This document shows positions 1 through 7,197 of a DNA stretch of 36,253 bases, one piece after another. Source of the DNA: an uncultured bacterium (lineage in GTDB: Bacteria; JAAXHH01); assembly GCA_913051705.1 (NCBI GenBank), contig CAJXCW010000018.1, positions 1 to 36,253 on the forward strand, in the 5' to 3' direction. The stretch's first letter is position 1, and the number at the start of each line of letters is the position of its first letter. The position numbers were made by a program, and so were the translations under genes. The notes beneath the pieces were generated by a model. The model saw only the letters and a program-made list of their open reading frames with translations, did not search any database and had not been told where the DNA came from.

Positions 1-9
1 TGCACTGCC

Positions 10-474
10 TCATGGGCTGTCAGCCAGCGTTTCCGGTCTTTTAGGTATGAGCGCCGTCCGCTCCACCTCGATCACCACGACACCATCCTGATTATTCCCA
101 ATATGACGGAACCGGACGATGCCCTGATCCGGTCTGGACCGGAATTCGCGTTTTTCCAGAATCTCGGTTTCCACATACAGGGTCTCGCCGTGGAACATGG
201 GATGGGGATGTTTGACGTTCTCGTAGCCCAGATTGGCCACCAGCGTCCCATCGGTCTGGTCGGACACGGTGAGGCCGACGGCCTGACCCAGCGTAAAGAT
301 GCCGTTAACGATCCGGGCGCCGAATGGCGTCCTGGCGGCGAAATCTTCATTGAGATGCAGGGGCTGGGGATTCATGGTCAGCGTGAAAAAAAGGCCATTG
401 TCCATCTCCGTTATGGTTCGGCCCTGTGTATGCTTCAGGACCACCTCCAGATCTTCATAGTATTTTCCAGGCAT
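10..474 (-). CDS. MaoC-family dehydratase/hydratase
   Basis: This 154-residue single hot-dog protein probably hydrates or dehydrates an acyl-CoA intermediate in the cytoplasm. The segment TMNPQPLHLNEDFA near residues 33-46 is the MaoC substrate-binding stretch (N-P-x-P-L-H), in the form seen in the mesaconyl-CoA / beta-methylmalyl-CoA hydratase-like branch. Length is normal for a one-domain MaoC protein, and the stop is TGA. The ATG follows a good GAGGAG ribosome site with about 5 bases of spacing. It lies 24 bases downstream of the biotin-carrier reading frame on the same strand, so the two are probably cotranscribed. With the acyl-CoA dehydrogenase across the divergent gap this suggests branched-chain amino-acid or organic-acid catabolism. 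The exact substrate cannot be read from sequence. Confidence 0.85.
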   Translation of the reverse strand: MPGKYYEDLEVVLKHTQGRTITEMDNGLFFTLTMNPQPLHLNEDFAARTPFGARIVNGIFTLGQAVGLTVSDQTDGTLVANLGYENVKHPHPMFHGETLYVETEILEKREFRSRPDQGIVRFRHIGNNQDGVVVIEVERTALIPKRPETLADSP

Positions 475-498
475 CGATTCTCCTCATGACGTCCCGAT

Positions 499-1059
499 TC
501 ATGTAGCAGCGGATATATCGGAGTCTATTTCTACCAGCACGTCGTCCCGACTTACCGTCTCTCCGGACGCGCCATGTATTTTGCGAACCGTGCCGTCAAA
601 AGGGGCGGATATGTGAAGTTCCATTTTCATGGCCTCCAACACCATCAGCGTCTACCCCCGCTCCACGATATCACCGACTTTTACCAGTACGGCCGTCACT
701 TTCCCCGGCATGGAGGCCGTCAGGATGCCTGAACCGGCGCTGTCCTATCTGCCGGATTCACCGGCACGGCCGCCCGAAGGCCCAGACGGTTCAAGGATCC
801 ACGACCAGCCCGCAAGATGAATATGCCAGCGCCCATCCACTTTCATAGCCACCGATCGTATCGGTTTATCATCCCCGGTATAAAACAACGCGCCCCGCCG
901 CGATTCCGGCGGTGTGATCCGATATCTCCGGTCATCGACGGTCGCCCATACGCCCTGTTGATCCTGTGTTATGATCACCGTTTTGACGGTATCTGCCGAT
1001 TGACCTGAAAGGATGCGTCGTCTGTTTTTATGGATGAGAGAAGTGGTTTCATAAGGCAT
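499..1059 (-). pseudogene. biotin-carrier (BCCP-like) subunit or carboxylase C-terminus, interrupted by two in-frame TAG codons
   Basis: One continuous frame of about 186 codons is seen. The N-terminal part (to 748) resembles the beta-rich linker before the biotinyl domain of propionyl-/methylcrotonyl-CoA carboxylase alpha subunits. The C-terminal part contains the biotinylation signature LEAMKMEL, whose Lys between the two Met would carry biotin, preceded by MPGKVTAVLVKVGDIVERG. Two TAG codons interrupt the frame, at 745-747 and 652-654. The second sits where relatives have Gln (G-Q-x-L), so it looks like a CAG-to-TAG change. TAG serves as an ordinary stop elsewhere here (ompH, rlmG, DUF309), so a recoded genome is unlikely. 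There is no biotin carboxylase (ATP-grasp) domain upstream: the locus is either a stand-alone carrier or a truncated carboxylase. It shares its strand with the MaoC gene downstream. Confidence 0.75.
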
Positions 1060-1158
1060 TGATCTTTATTGAGTATCGGGTACCCCCACCTTCCGTAACA
1101 ATGCAGCAGTTACGTATAAAACGCAATGGAAATCTGTCGTAGACAACGGGTGTTCACC

Positions 1159-1187
1159 TTGAGCGGCCGGTCTGTTCTTCGTATCAT
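1159..1187 (+). promoter_or_regulatory. candidate sigma70-type promoter for the acyl-CoA dehydrogenase
   Basis: TTGAGC and TATCAT are separated by exactly 17 bases, placing transcription start about 45 bases before the ATG at 1242. It lies in the 182-base divergent gap between the biotin-carrier frame and the dehydrogenase. Assigned by consensus only. Confidence 0.45.
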
Positions 1188-1241
1188 TTAGCCATGTAAG
1201 TACCTCGTTTCAAGTGGCATGTAAACAAGACGGATGACAGG

Positions 1242-2417
1242 ATGGATTATGGATTAACGGAAGATCAGCAGATGATCCGAGAGGCTGCCGGTGTGTTTGC
1301 AGATGAACAGATCAAACCACAGGGGGAAGCGATAGAATACGACACCTCCCGACTGGCGTATCTTGTTCGGGCGGCGGGTAAGCTGGGCTTTCTCGGCATG
1401 TGTCTGCCGGAGGACATAGGCGGCATCGGTGCAGATACGGTGAGTTTTGCACTGGCCGTCGAAGCATTTTCAAAGGCCGATGCTTCGTTTGGATCCTATT
1501 TGATTATTCATAATGCACTGATCGGTGAGGCCCTGATGCATGCTGATCAGCGGGAAGTCGTCGTGCCCTGGCTGGAGGACCTTACCACCGGCGATGTACA
1601 TGGCGCTTTCGCGGGCATCTCACATACCGGGGATAAGATTACGGTCAGTCAGGACGGGACAGACTGCAGTGTCCAGGGTCGGCATAAGATGGTGACCGGC
1701 GCCGGGGTGTCGCAATTTCTGCTCGTGCAGGCCCGGTCGGCCACATCGGATACACCGGCCTGCGCGTTGCTGCTGATGCCGAAGGAAACAAGCGGTCTGG
1801 AGATCGGCGAGATACAGAAAACCCTGGGCTTGCGTGGCGCCGCCTGTGCGCCGGTGGTGTTTGACAACCTCCTGTTGCCCCAAACGCAGATGATCAGCGC
1901 AACAGATCAGGCCGCAGAGATCGTGCAGGAGATGGAAACCTTTGCAGGGATCGGCGTGGCGGCGCAGGCGCTGGGCCTGGCCGAAGCGGCCTGTGAGGCG
2001 GCGAACGAATATGCCGGGATGCGTCAGCAGTTCGGCGAACCTATCCGCCGGTTTCAGGCCATCGCGTTCATGCTGGCGGAGATGCAGACGGCCATCGAGG
2101 CAGCGCGTCATATGCCCTATAACGCCGCCTGGCTGCGAGATCAGGGGAAGGACAGCTGTATCGCCTCAGCGCAGGCTCGTCTGTATGCGGTCGGTATGGT
2201 GAACCAGGTAACTAATACCGCGCTGCAGATGCACGGGGGAGTTGGCTACATCCGGGAATATCCGGTAGAACGCCATTTCAGAGATGCCCGGATGCTCGGG
2301 ATTATCGGCGGACCGACGGACGTACAGAAACGCATCATCGGCAAAGAGTTGATGAAAGACACCGATAAGATGGCCGAACTACCAGGTGATCGTCTCCTAT
2401 CTGTGATTATGGGATAA
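1242..2417 (+). CDS. acyl-CoA dehydrogenase
   Basis: This 391-residue flavoenzyme of the acyl-CoA dehydrogenase fold is of normal length. It would catalyse FAD-dependent alpha,beta-desaturation of an acyl-CoA and pass electrons to ETF. Visible family signatures are the N-terminal helical domain (TEDQQMIREAAGVFADEQI), the middle beta-domain with SHTGDKITV, the helix with MRQQFGEPIRRFQAIAFMLA, and the C-terminal MHGGVGYIREYPVERHFRDAR. The C-terminal loop that carries the catalytic Glu in MCAD/SCAD (E-G-T) reads GGPTDVQ. This suits enzymes that place the base elsewhere (IVD/LCAD type), but my alignment of the alternative position shows Ala (METFAGIG). The catalytic base is therefore not identifiable. 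Context with MaoC and a biotin carrier suggests branched-chain acyl-CoA oxidation. It is transcribed alone, rightward. Confidence 0.92.
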   Translation: MDYGLTEDQQMIREAAGVFADEQIKPQGEAIEYDTSRLAYLVRAAGKLGFLGMCLPEDIGGIGADTVSFALAVEAFSKADASFGSYLIIHNALIGEALMHADQREVVVPWLEDLTTGDVHGAFAGISHTGDKITVSQDGTDCSVQGRHKMVTGAGVSQFLLVQARSATSDTPACALLLMPKETSGLEIGEIQKTLGLRGAACAPVVFDNLLLPQTQMISATDQAAEIVQEMETFAGIGVAAQALGLAEAACEAANEYAGMRQQFGEPIRRFQAIAFMLAEMQTAIEAARHMPYNAAWLRDQGKDSCIASAQARLYAVGMVNQVTNTALQMHGGVGYIREYPVERHFRDARMLGIIGGPTDVQKRIIGKELMKDTDKMAELPGDRLLSVIMG

Positions 2418-2466
2418 CGGTATACAGCTGGAAAACAAAACATCTCAAAAAGCAGGACCATATACC

Positions 2467-2525
2467 TTGACACCTCGTTCGGTTTTAAGTAATCTTCGAA
2501 AATCAATCCGTATTTATTCACGGAT
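2467..2525 (+). promoter_or_regulatory. strong sigma70-type promoter and small leader hairpin before the PD40 lipoprotein gene
   Basis: TTGACA (2467-2472), a 17-base spacer and TAATCT (2490-2495) form a near-consensus promoter. The transcript would carry a leader of about 128 bases before the TTG start at 2630. Just after the predicted start, ATCCGT and ACGGAT (2506-2511 and 2520-2525) can pair with an 8-base loop. The rest of the 212-base gap holds nothing else recognised. Confidence 0.55.
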
Positions 2526-2629
2526 GTTACCTGAAAGATCTAATTCTTAATCGCCCGCAGGAGCGAGCGATATATGCGATAACACGCACACATGCGTAAC
2601 ATCCGTTATTCTGCCTGGGGGAGTTTCTT

Positions 2630-3823
2630 TTGAGCTTCAAACTTTTTTTTATCATGGTTCAAATTAGTTTAATCCTGGGGTGCAGTGATGGGAATCCTGT
2701 CAAACCCACAGAAGTATTTTTGGCCTCTTTGTCGGGTGGCGACTGGGTTGAGGGGCCCACTTCGATTTCTGTCTCTGCCGCAGGAGGGAATTATACCTAC
2801 GTTGAGCTAAAGGTGGACGGTCAAACGATACAAACAGAATTCAAAGACGACACACAGGAAATAGCGACCTACACGTTTTTCTGGCAACCCGCCAATGCGA
2901 ACCAGTGGCGCCCTGTAAATTACGTGGTAGAGGCGGAAGCGTTTGGTTCATCTGGTAGCAGCTGGAAAAGTGCGCCCGTGGCGGTGACGGCTTTGTTTCC
3001 GAGGCAACTCACCGACAATCTTGGCGTAGACATTCAACCGGAGTGGTCCAAAGACGGCACCAAGATCATATTTAAATCAAACCGTCTGTCGCCTGATCCT
3101 GTCCAGTCTTTTAAAATTTACACGATGAATGCGGACGGAACCCAGCAGGAACAGATATTTACCGATAAGAATTATCACGGATACCCGGACTGGTCTCCCG
3201 ATGAAACGCACGTCATATTCAACTCATTTGATCCGGGGAACAATGAATTGTTCACGGCTTCTATCGCCACCGGGCAGTCCAGCCAAATCACGACGGATTC
3301 AGGTTTTGACGATTCGGGAAGGTGGTCGCCGGACGGCACTCAAATTGCGTTTTTCTCTACGCGGACAGGCGGCTCTGAACTCTATCTTTTACCTGTGAAC
3401 AACAGTGGGGTACGAACAGGGTTCCCGACACGTATCACCCGTAACAGCAACAGAGATGAACAACCGAGATGGTCGCCCGATGGCCAGACGCTCCTCTATG
3501 AATCCGATCGATCGGGCCCGATTAATATCTGGATGATTGACCTTGCGACAAAAATGGAAACCCAGATTACCGTTGGTACATCGGTCGATGACGGCTACCC
3601 CAACTGGTCCCCTGACGGGACATTCCTGGTCTTCGATTCAAAACGATCAGAAAACAGAGACCTGTACCTCTGTCCGTCGTCCGGAGGAGAGGAAAAGCGT
3701 GTAACCTTCAACCCATCCTACGATGATCATGGCAGTTGGTCCCCTGACGGCACCAAGATCGCTTTTGGTTCAAATCGAGCTGGCAACATGGATATATGGG
3801 TGGTAGAAATACCGTCGATATGA
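2630..3823 (+). CDS. lipoprotein with PD40 (TolB-like) beta-propeller
   Basis: The 397-residue product starts with a lipoprotein signal: hydrophobic residues 4-16 and lipobox LILGC with Cys18 as the lipidated residue. An N-P-V-K-P tether follows, then a domain of roughly 100 residues (about 30-130) with an Ig-like beta pattern. Six PD40 repeats complete the protein, each built around W-S-P/K-D-G-T (QPEWSKDGTKIIFKS, YPDWSPDETHVIF, GRWSPDGTQIAFFS, QPRWSPDGQTLLYES, YPNWSPDGTFLVFDS, HGSWSPDGTKIAFGS). This makes a closed propeller like the C-terminal half of TolB, but no TolB N-terminal domain is present. Start is TTG, chosen because GGGGGAG lies 6 bases upstream and the signal begins there. The role is probably protein-protein or ligand binding at the envelope; no enzymatic motif is seen. 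Confidence 0.88.
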   Translation: MSFKLFFIMVQISLILGCSDGNPVKPTEVFLASLSGGDWVEGPTSISVSAAGGNYTYVELKVDGQTIQTEFKDDTQEIATYTFFWQPANANQWRPVNYVVEAEAFGSSGSSWKSAPVAVTALFPRQLTDNLGVDIQPEWSKDGTKIIFKSNRLSPDPVQSFKIYTMNADGTQQEQIFTDKNYHGYPDWSPDETHVIFNSFDPGNNELFTASIATGQSSQITTDSGFDDSGRWSPDGTQIAFFSTRTGGSELYLLPVNNSGVRTGFPTRITRNSNRDEQPRWSPDGQTLLYESDRSGPINIWMIDLATKMETQITVGTSVDDGYPNWSPDGTFLVFDSKRSENRDLYLCPSSGGEEKRVTFNPSYDDHGSWSPDGTKIAFGSNRAGNMDIWVVEIPSI

Positions 3824-3914
3824 CGTCCACAGCCTCCCTGCTCCCATAATCCTGAATGTGTCATGGCGACGAAATGAAACCCCAGATCACACTTTTCAAC
3901 CTGAGGTAGGCCAC

Positions 3915-5015
3915 ATGAGGATGCGCCTTCTTTTTTGGCGGCCGCTCGCGATCCCGACTGCGCTTGCTTTGCTCTGGCTCTTTGTCTCCGGGTGTTCGTC
4001 CGACGATCAGCTTGAAAAAGACAATCCAGTCAAACCCATACCCGTCCCCCCTGTGGGAATAGATACGGATCTGTCCGGTCCGCTGTCTCTCAATTATCCG
4101 ACAAAAGCCGATAAATTAGACCCGAGACGTATACGGCTCGGGAGGTGGTTGTTCCATGACCAGCGCGTATCCGTGGCAGGTGACGTGGCGTGTTCGGACT
4201 GCCACATGCCTCAATTTGGCTATTCGAACCGTTCAAGTACGGCCGTGGGATCACGCCAGACAAAGACCCTCCGTAAAGTCCCGTCGTTGGTGAACATAGC
4301 CTGGCGGATATATCCCCATTACGCATGGGATGGTAAGAGTGAATCTTTAGAGCAACAGGTTGTCGCCGCTATATTAAACCCACTCGAGATGGGCAATGCC
4401 ATGTCGCATCTGGTGGAGAATCTCAGCCGTTATGAATCCTATCTGAAATACTTCGAGGAAACGTACGGTTCACCCAAGATCACCGGGCCACGGATCACCG
4501 GCGCCCTGGCTGCTTACCAGCGAACGTTTATGAGTGGTAATTCAGCGTGGGATCTCGACCGGTGGGAGGCTAAAAAAAATGACAGGACACGGAAACGCTC
4601 GAAAGGCGAAGCCCTGTTCTTCGGAAAAGCAGGTTGTGATCGGTGTCACAAAGGATCAAACTTGACGGATCATCGCTTCCACAATTCGGGCGTTGGATGG
4701 AATCCGGATACCCATGAATTCGACGATGAAGGGCGATATAATGTAACCAGGGCGACGGACCACAAAGGACATTTTAAGACGCCTACCCTTCGCGATGTGG
4801 CAAAACATCCACCCTACATGCATGATGGTTCGATGCCCAGTCTGTTTTCGGTTCTGGAACATTACAATGCTGGCGGCAGCGCCAATCCTGGACTCTCTCC
4901 GGAAATCCAACCGCTGGCTTTGTCCATGCAGGAAATGGAGGCTGTCGTTTTATTTCTGGAATCTCTCAATGGTCCAGGCCCTGGAGACCAGGGGCCTGCG
5001 TATTTTCCGCAATAA
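3915..5015 (+). CDS. di-haem cytochrome c peroxidase / MauG-family lipoprotein
   Basis: The 366-residue product has two c-type haem sites, CSDCH (with MPQFGYSNRS after it) and CDRCH (with KGSNLTDHRFHNSG after it), spaced as in bacterial cytochrome c peroxidases. LGRWLFHDQRVSVAGDVACS matches the family N-terminal pattern, and MHDGSMPSLFSVLEHYNAG is the conserved C-terminal region that supplies the Met ligand. It would reduce H2O2 or carry out MauG-like oxidation outside the cytoplasmic membrane. The frame can be read from GTG at 3858, but the ATG at 3915 is preferred: it has a GAGG site and starts a lipoprotein signal ending FVSGC (Cys27). After the Cys comes a D-N-P-V-K-P tether, almost the same as in the preceding propeller lipoprotein. 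The 91-base gap to that gene suggests cotranscription. Confidence 0.9.
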   Translation: MRMRLLFWRPLAIPTALALLWLFVSGCSSDDQLEKDNPVKPIPVPPVGIDTDLSGPLSLNYPTKADKLDPRRIRLGRWLFHDQRVSVAGDVACSDCHMPQFGYSNRSSTAVGSRQTKTLRKVPSLVNIAWRIYPHYAWDGKSESLEQQVVAAILNPLEMGNAMSHLVENLSRYESYLKYFEETYGSPKITGPRITGALAAYQRTFMSGNSAWDLDRWEAKKNDRTRKRSKGEALFFGKAGCDRCHKGSNLTDHRFHNSGVGWNPDTHEFDDEGRYNVTRATDHKGHFKTPTLRDVAKHPPYMHDGSMPSLFSVLEHYNAGGSANPGLSPEIQPLALSMQEMEAVVLFLESLNGPGPGDQGPAYFPQ

Positions 5016-5058
5016 CTTATTTCCAGGCCCTGAAGGGAACTGCACCGTGTAATGAGGG

Positions 5059-5087
5059 TTGACACCCGCCGGGTTATATGGTATCTT
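5059..5087 (+). promoter_or_regulatory. near-consensus promoter upstream of ompH leader
   Basis: TTGACA, a spacer of exactly 17 bases and TATCTT. Predicted transcription start is near 5094, about 138 bases before the ompH ATG. Confidence 0.55.
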
Positions 5088-5168
5088 CAGGCGATGGATT
5101 TCCAAGGCTTTTGGGTCGTTGTAGGAGATTCGACAAACGAGTACGGATTGACGATATGAACGTATCTT

Positions 5169-5211
5169 GGCGAGGTAGAAGCACACAGGCTCTGCTCGCC
5201 TTTTTCTATTT
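5169..5211 (+). terminator. Rho-independent-type hairpin inside the ompH leader (attenuator, sRNA end, or upstream operon terminator)
   Basis: GGCGAG (5169-5174) pairs with CTCGCC (5195-5200) and is followed at once by TTTTTCTATTT. It lies between the promoter at 5059-5087 and the ompH start at 5232. It could therefore end a short RNA of about 110 bases, attenuate ompH, or end the cytochrome c peroxidase transcript. The upstream leader (5094-5168) matches no RNA family I know. A 27-codon frame (5156-5239) crosses the hairpin and overlaps the ompH start; I do not call it a gene. Confidence 0.55.
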
Positions 5212-5231
5212 ATTCTGGGAGATAAACAGTT

Positions 5232-5783
5232 ATGTATAGCTTAAAACAAATAGGCGGTATGGCGGCGGTTATTTTCCTGGTGTTCACCTTTCTGAAGGAC
5301 ACGACGATTGAGGCACAATCATCCAAACTGGCGATAGCCTATACCGATTCTGACGCGATTGTCACATCAATGCCGGAGTATCGGGTAGCGCAACAGACGC
5401 TCCAAGGGGCCTATCAGAAAAGTCAGCAGGCCGTGCAAAACATGACCGTGGGGTATCAGCAGAAAGTCGATACATATCAACAACAACAGGCCATGCTGAC
5501 CCCGGACCGGCGGACAGCACAGGAAGCGGAATTGATGCAGTTGCAACAGGAAATCCAGGCCATGGCAGCCCAGCAGGAACAGCAACTGAAAGATCAGGAA
5601 CTCGACCTGATGATCCCTATACAGGAGAAGGTACAGGTTGCCATTAATGAAATCGCGGTCGCTCGCGGCCTCGACCTGATCATTCGGTCGCCGGGTCTAC
5701 TCTACGCCAATGATAAAACCGTCACCGATATCACGGAAGAACTTGCCATCAAGCTCGGGATTTCCTTCGAGGCTCCGGAATAG
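5232..5783 (+). CDS. OmpH/Skp-family periplasmic chaperone
   Basis: This 183-residue protein has an N-terminal export signal (roughly residues 1-28, ending near IEAQ). A short beta strand then reads KLAIAYTDSDAIVTSMPEY, the typical first strand of Skp. A long Gln/Glu-rich coiled coil (about residues 50-125) follows, and the chain returns through a strand near GLDLIIRSPGLLYAN to close the body. This is the Skp architecture of a three-stranded body with tentacle helices; the family holds unfolded outer-membrane proteins in the periplasm. Length is usual. Stop is TAG. The usual neighbours bamA and lpxD are absent, so this may be an extra paralogue rather than the housekeeping copy. Transcription is rightward from 5059-5087 through a leader terminator. 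Confidence 0.85.
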   Translation: MYSLKQIGGMAAVIFLVFTFLKDTTIEAQSSKLAIAYTDSDAIVTSMPEYRVAQQTLQGAYQKSQQAVQNMTVGYQQKVDTYQQQQAMLTPDRRTAQEAELMQLQQEIQAMAAQQEQQLKDQELDLMIPIQEKVQVAINEIAVARGLDLIIRSPGLLYANDKTVTDITEELAIKLGISFEAPE

Positions 5784-5801
5784 TCGTCTCATGAACAAGC
5801 C

Positions 5802-5842
5802 GGCCGGGTAGATCCATTGATTTACTCGGCCTTTTTCTTTTT
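5802..5842 (+). terminator. terminator after ompH
   Basis: GGCCG-G-GTA (5802-5810) pairs with TAC-T-CGGCC (5823-5831) with one mismatch, followed by TTTTTCTTTTT. It overlaps the 3' end of the small leftward gene, whose stop codon lies within the hairpin. Confidence 0.6.
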
Positions 5843-5992
5843 ATTTCGCATGGCACGGACCAATTTCACCGCATCAATGCGATTGCCACCTTTGTCCTTC
5901 CTGGCATGACCGATGAGTTCCTCATCGGTCATATCTTTTGTCTCTTCATGGGTCCTTATTGCATCCAGGACATGGACCTTCTTCTTTTTCAT
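5822..5992 (-). CDS. small lysine-rich protein, 56 residues
   Basis: I do not recognise a family. The product begins MKKKKVHVLDAIRTHEETKD and ends with a basic K-K-K-K-A-E tail. It is highly charged, has no Cys and no membrane segment, and would be cytoplasmic and helix-prone. The case for a real gene is a clear GAGAGG ribosome site 6 bases before the ATG, placement 35 bases after the NHL gene on the same strand (likely one transcript), and a convergent terminator at its end. The middle segment (DMTDEELIGHARKDKGGNRI) looks like a folded helical unit rather than random translation. Nucleic-acid contact through the basic ends is only a guess. Confidence 0.55.
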   Translation of the reverse strand: MKKKKVHVLDAIRTHEETKDMTDEELIGHARKDKGGNRIDAVKLVRAMRNKKKKAE

Positions 5993-6027
5993 CTGCATCC
6001 TCTCATGTGTGGCGTATTATCCCCATT

Positions 6028-6999
6028 TCACCTGATGGGTACAAACTTTTGGAGCCGCTGGCCCCTGACATCGACCGCATAGACTGCACCATCAGGACCG
6101 ATGGCAACGTCGTGGCCCCAATAAATCTGACCGTCCTGCTGACCGAATGAACTGAAGGTGGTGACGACATGGCCCTCCAGATCCATTTTGATGATCCGGG
6201 CTTGGTCCGGTGGGTCGCTGTTCAAGTGACCGCCGTCCATGACATAGAGATAGCCGTCAGCTCCCACTTCCATGCCCCAGGGGCGCGCCATCATCTCCGG
6301 TGTCCATGTTGCCAGATGGGCGCCATTACTGCCATCGAAGACCTGTATACGTAAATTACTCCGATCGGCCACGTAAATTCGGCCCCGGCTATCAAGGGCT
6401 ATGCCGTGAGGCAGGGCGAATTCTCCATCTCCATCGCCTTCACGTCCCCAGTCCATCAGAAATTGCCCATCCTTGTTGAACTTGGCCACGCGTCTATTGA
6501 CGTATCCGTCCGATACGAAAAAATCCCCGTTGGCCGCTATAGCTATATCCGTCGGCTGATTGAAATGTGTACCATCCATACCGGGAACGCCCTCTGCGCC
6601 TACCGTCATCAACAGTTTACCGTCATGGCTGAATTTTAAAACCTGATGTCGCGATGCCCCCGTGCCTGACGTCCCATCGGTCACCCAGATGTTGTCCTCG
6701 GCGTCGACGGCCATGCCATGGGCGATAATGAACATGCCGTCGCCGAAAGAAGCGACCATCTTGCCTGTTTCCGCTTCAAAGGCCATGATGGACCGGGTTT
6801 TGCCGCGATGGAAGAGCCAGACATGATTGTGGGAATCCACGGCCACGGCGGATGCCGCGCCGAGAATAAACCCTTCAGGCAGTTTGGGCCAGCCATGTAC
6901 CACTTTATAGGATGCCGATGAGTTTTGAGCCTGACTGTTGGTGAACCCGGTAAAGAAGAGCAGGATAAGCGTTAAAACCAGCACTTGTTTCGATATCAT
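6028..6999 (-). CDS. exported NHL-repeat six-bladed propeller protein
   Basis: The 323-residue product has a typical Sec signal peptide (MISKQVLVLTLILLFFTGFT, cleavage near SQA). The rest is NHL repeats, with recurring blade motifs such as VAVDSHNHVWLFHR, MAVDAEDNIWVTD, IAIAANGDFFVSDGYVNRR, IALDSRGRIYVADRSNLRI and VAIGPDGAVYAVDVRGQRL. The pattern resembles peptidyl-alpha-hydroxyglycine alpha-amidating lyase-like proteins of environmental bacteria, but lyase activity cannot be claimed from repeats alone. A binding or carbohydrate-related periplasmic role is equally possible. It is followed on the same strand by the 56-residue gene. It is divergent from lutA across a gap of about 190 bases. Confidence 0.88.
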   Translation of the reverse strand: MISKQVLVLTLILLFFTGFTNSQAQNSSASYKVVHGWPKLPEGFILGAASAVAVDSHNHVWLFHRGKTRSIMAFEAETGKMVASFGDGMFIIAHGMAVDAEDNIWVTDGTSGTGASRHQVLKFSHDGKLLMTVGAEGVPGMDGTHFNQPTDIAIAANGDFFVSDGYVNRRVAKFNKDGQFLMDWGREGDGDGEFALPHGIALDSRGRIYVADRSNLRIQVFDGSNGAHLATWTPEMMARPWGMEVGADGYLYVMDGGHLNSDPPDQARIIKMDLEGHVVTTFSSFGQQDGQIYWGHDVAIGPDGAVYAVDVRGQRLQKFVPIR

Positions 7000-7112
7000 A
7001 CATGATCTCCCTTTATGATAGACCGAACGAAATAAACGAGGGATGTACCATCAGTTATTAGATTGACACCGAGGTAAAGTCAAGCAGTTTGAACTAAGTC
7101 AGAAAATAACTT

Positions 7113-7141
7113 TTGTCGTGTACTATGCTGAATGTTATATT
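7113..7141 (+). promoter_or_regulatory. candidate promoter of lutABC
   Basis: TTGTCG, a 17-base spacer and TATATT, about 50 bases before the lutA start. I see no clear LldR/LutR-type palindrome next to it. Confidence 0.45.
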
Positions 7142-7197
7142 GATCCTCTATTTGTGTAATCCTATTCGAGCTCATTTTCAAAAGGACCATGCCGTTC

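Noticed and set aside
499-1059. Reassignment of TAG to glutamine across the genome
   Set aside because: ompH, rlmG and the DUF309 gene all end naturally at TAG at family-typical lengths, and no other gene here has in-frame TAG within conserved sequence apart from clear pseudogenes.
5156-5239. Leader peptide of 27 codons overlapping the ompH start
   Set aside because: No ribosome site and no run of a single amino acid's codons that would suggest classical attenuation; kept only as a note in the leader entry.
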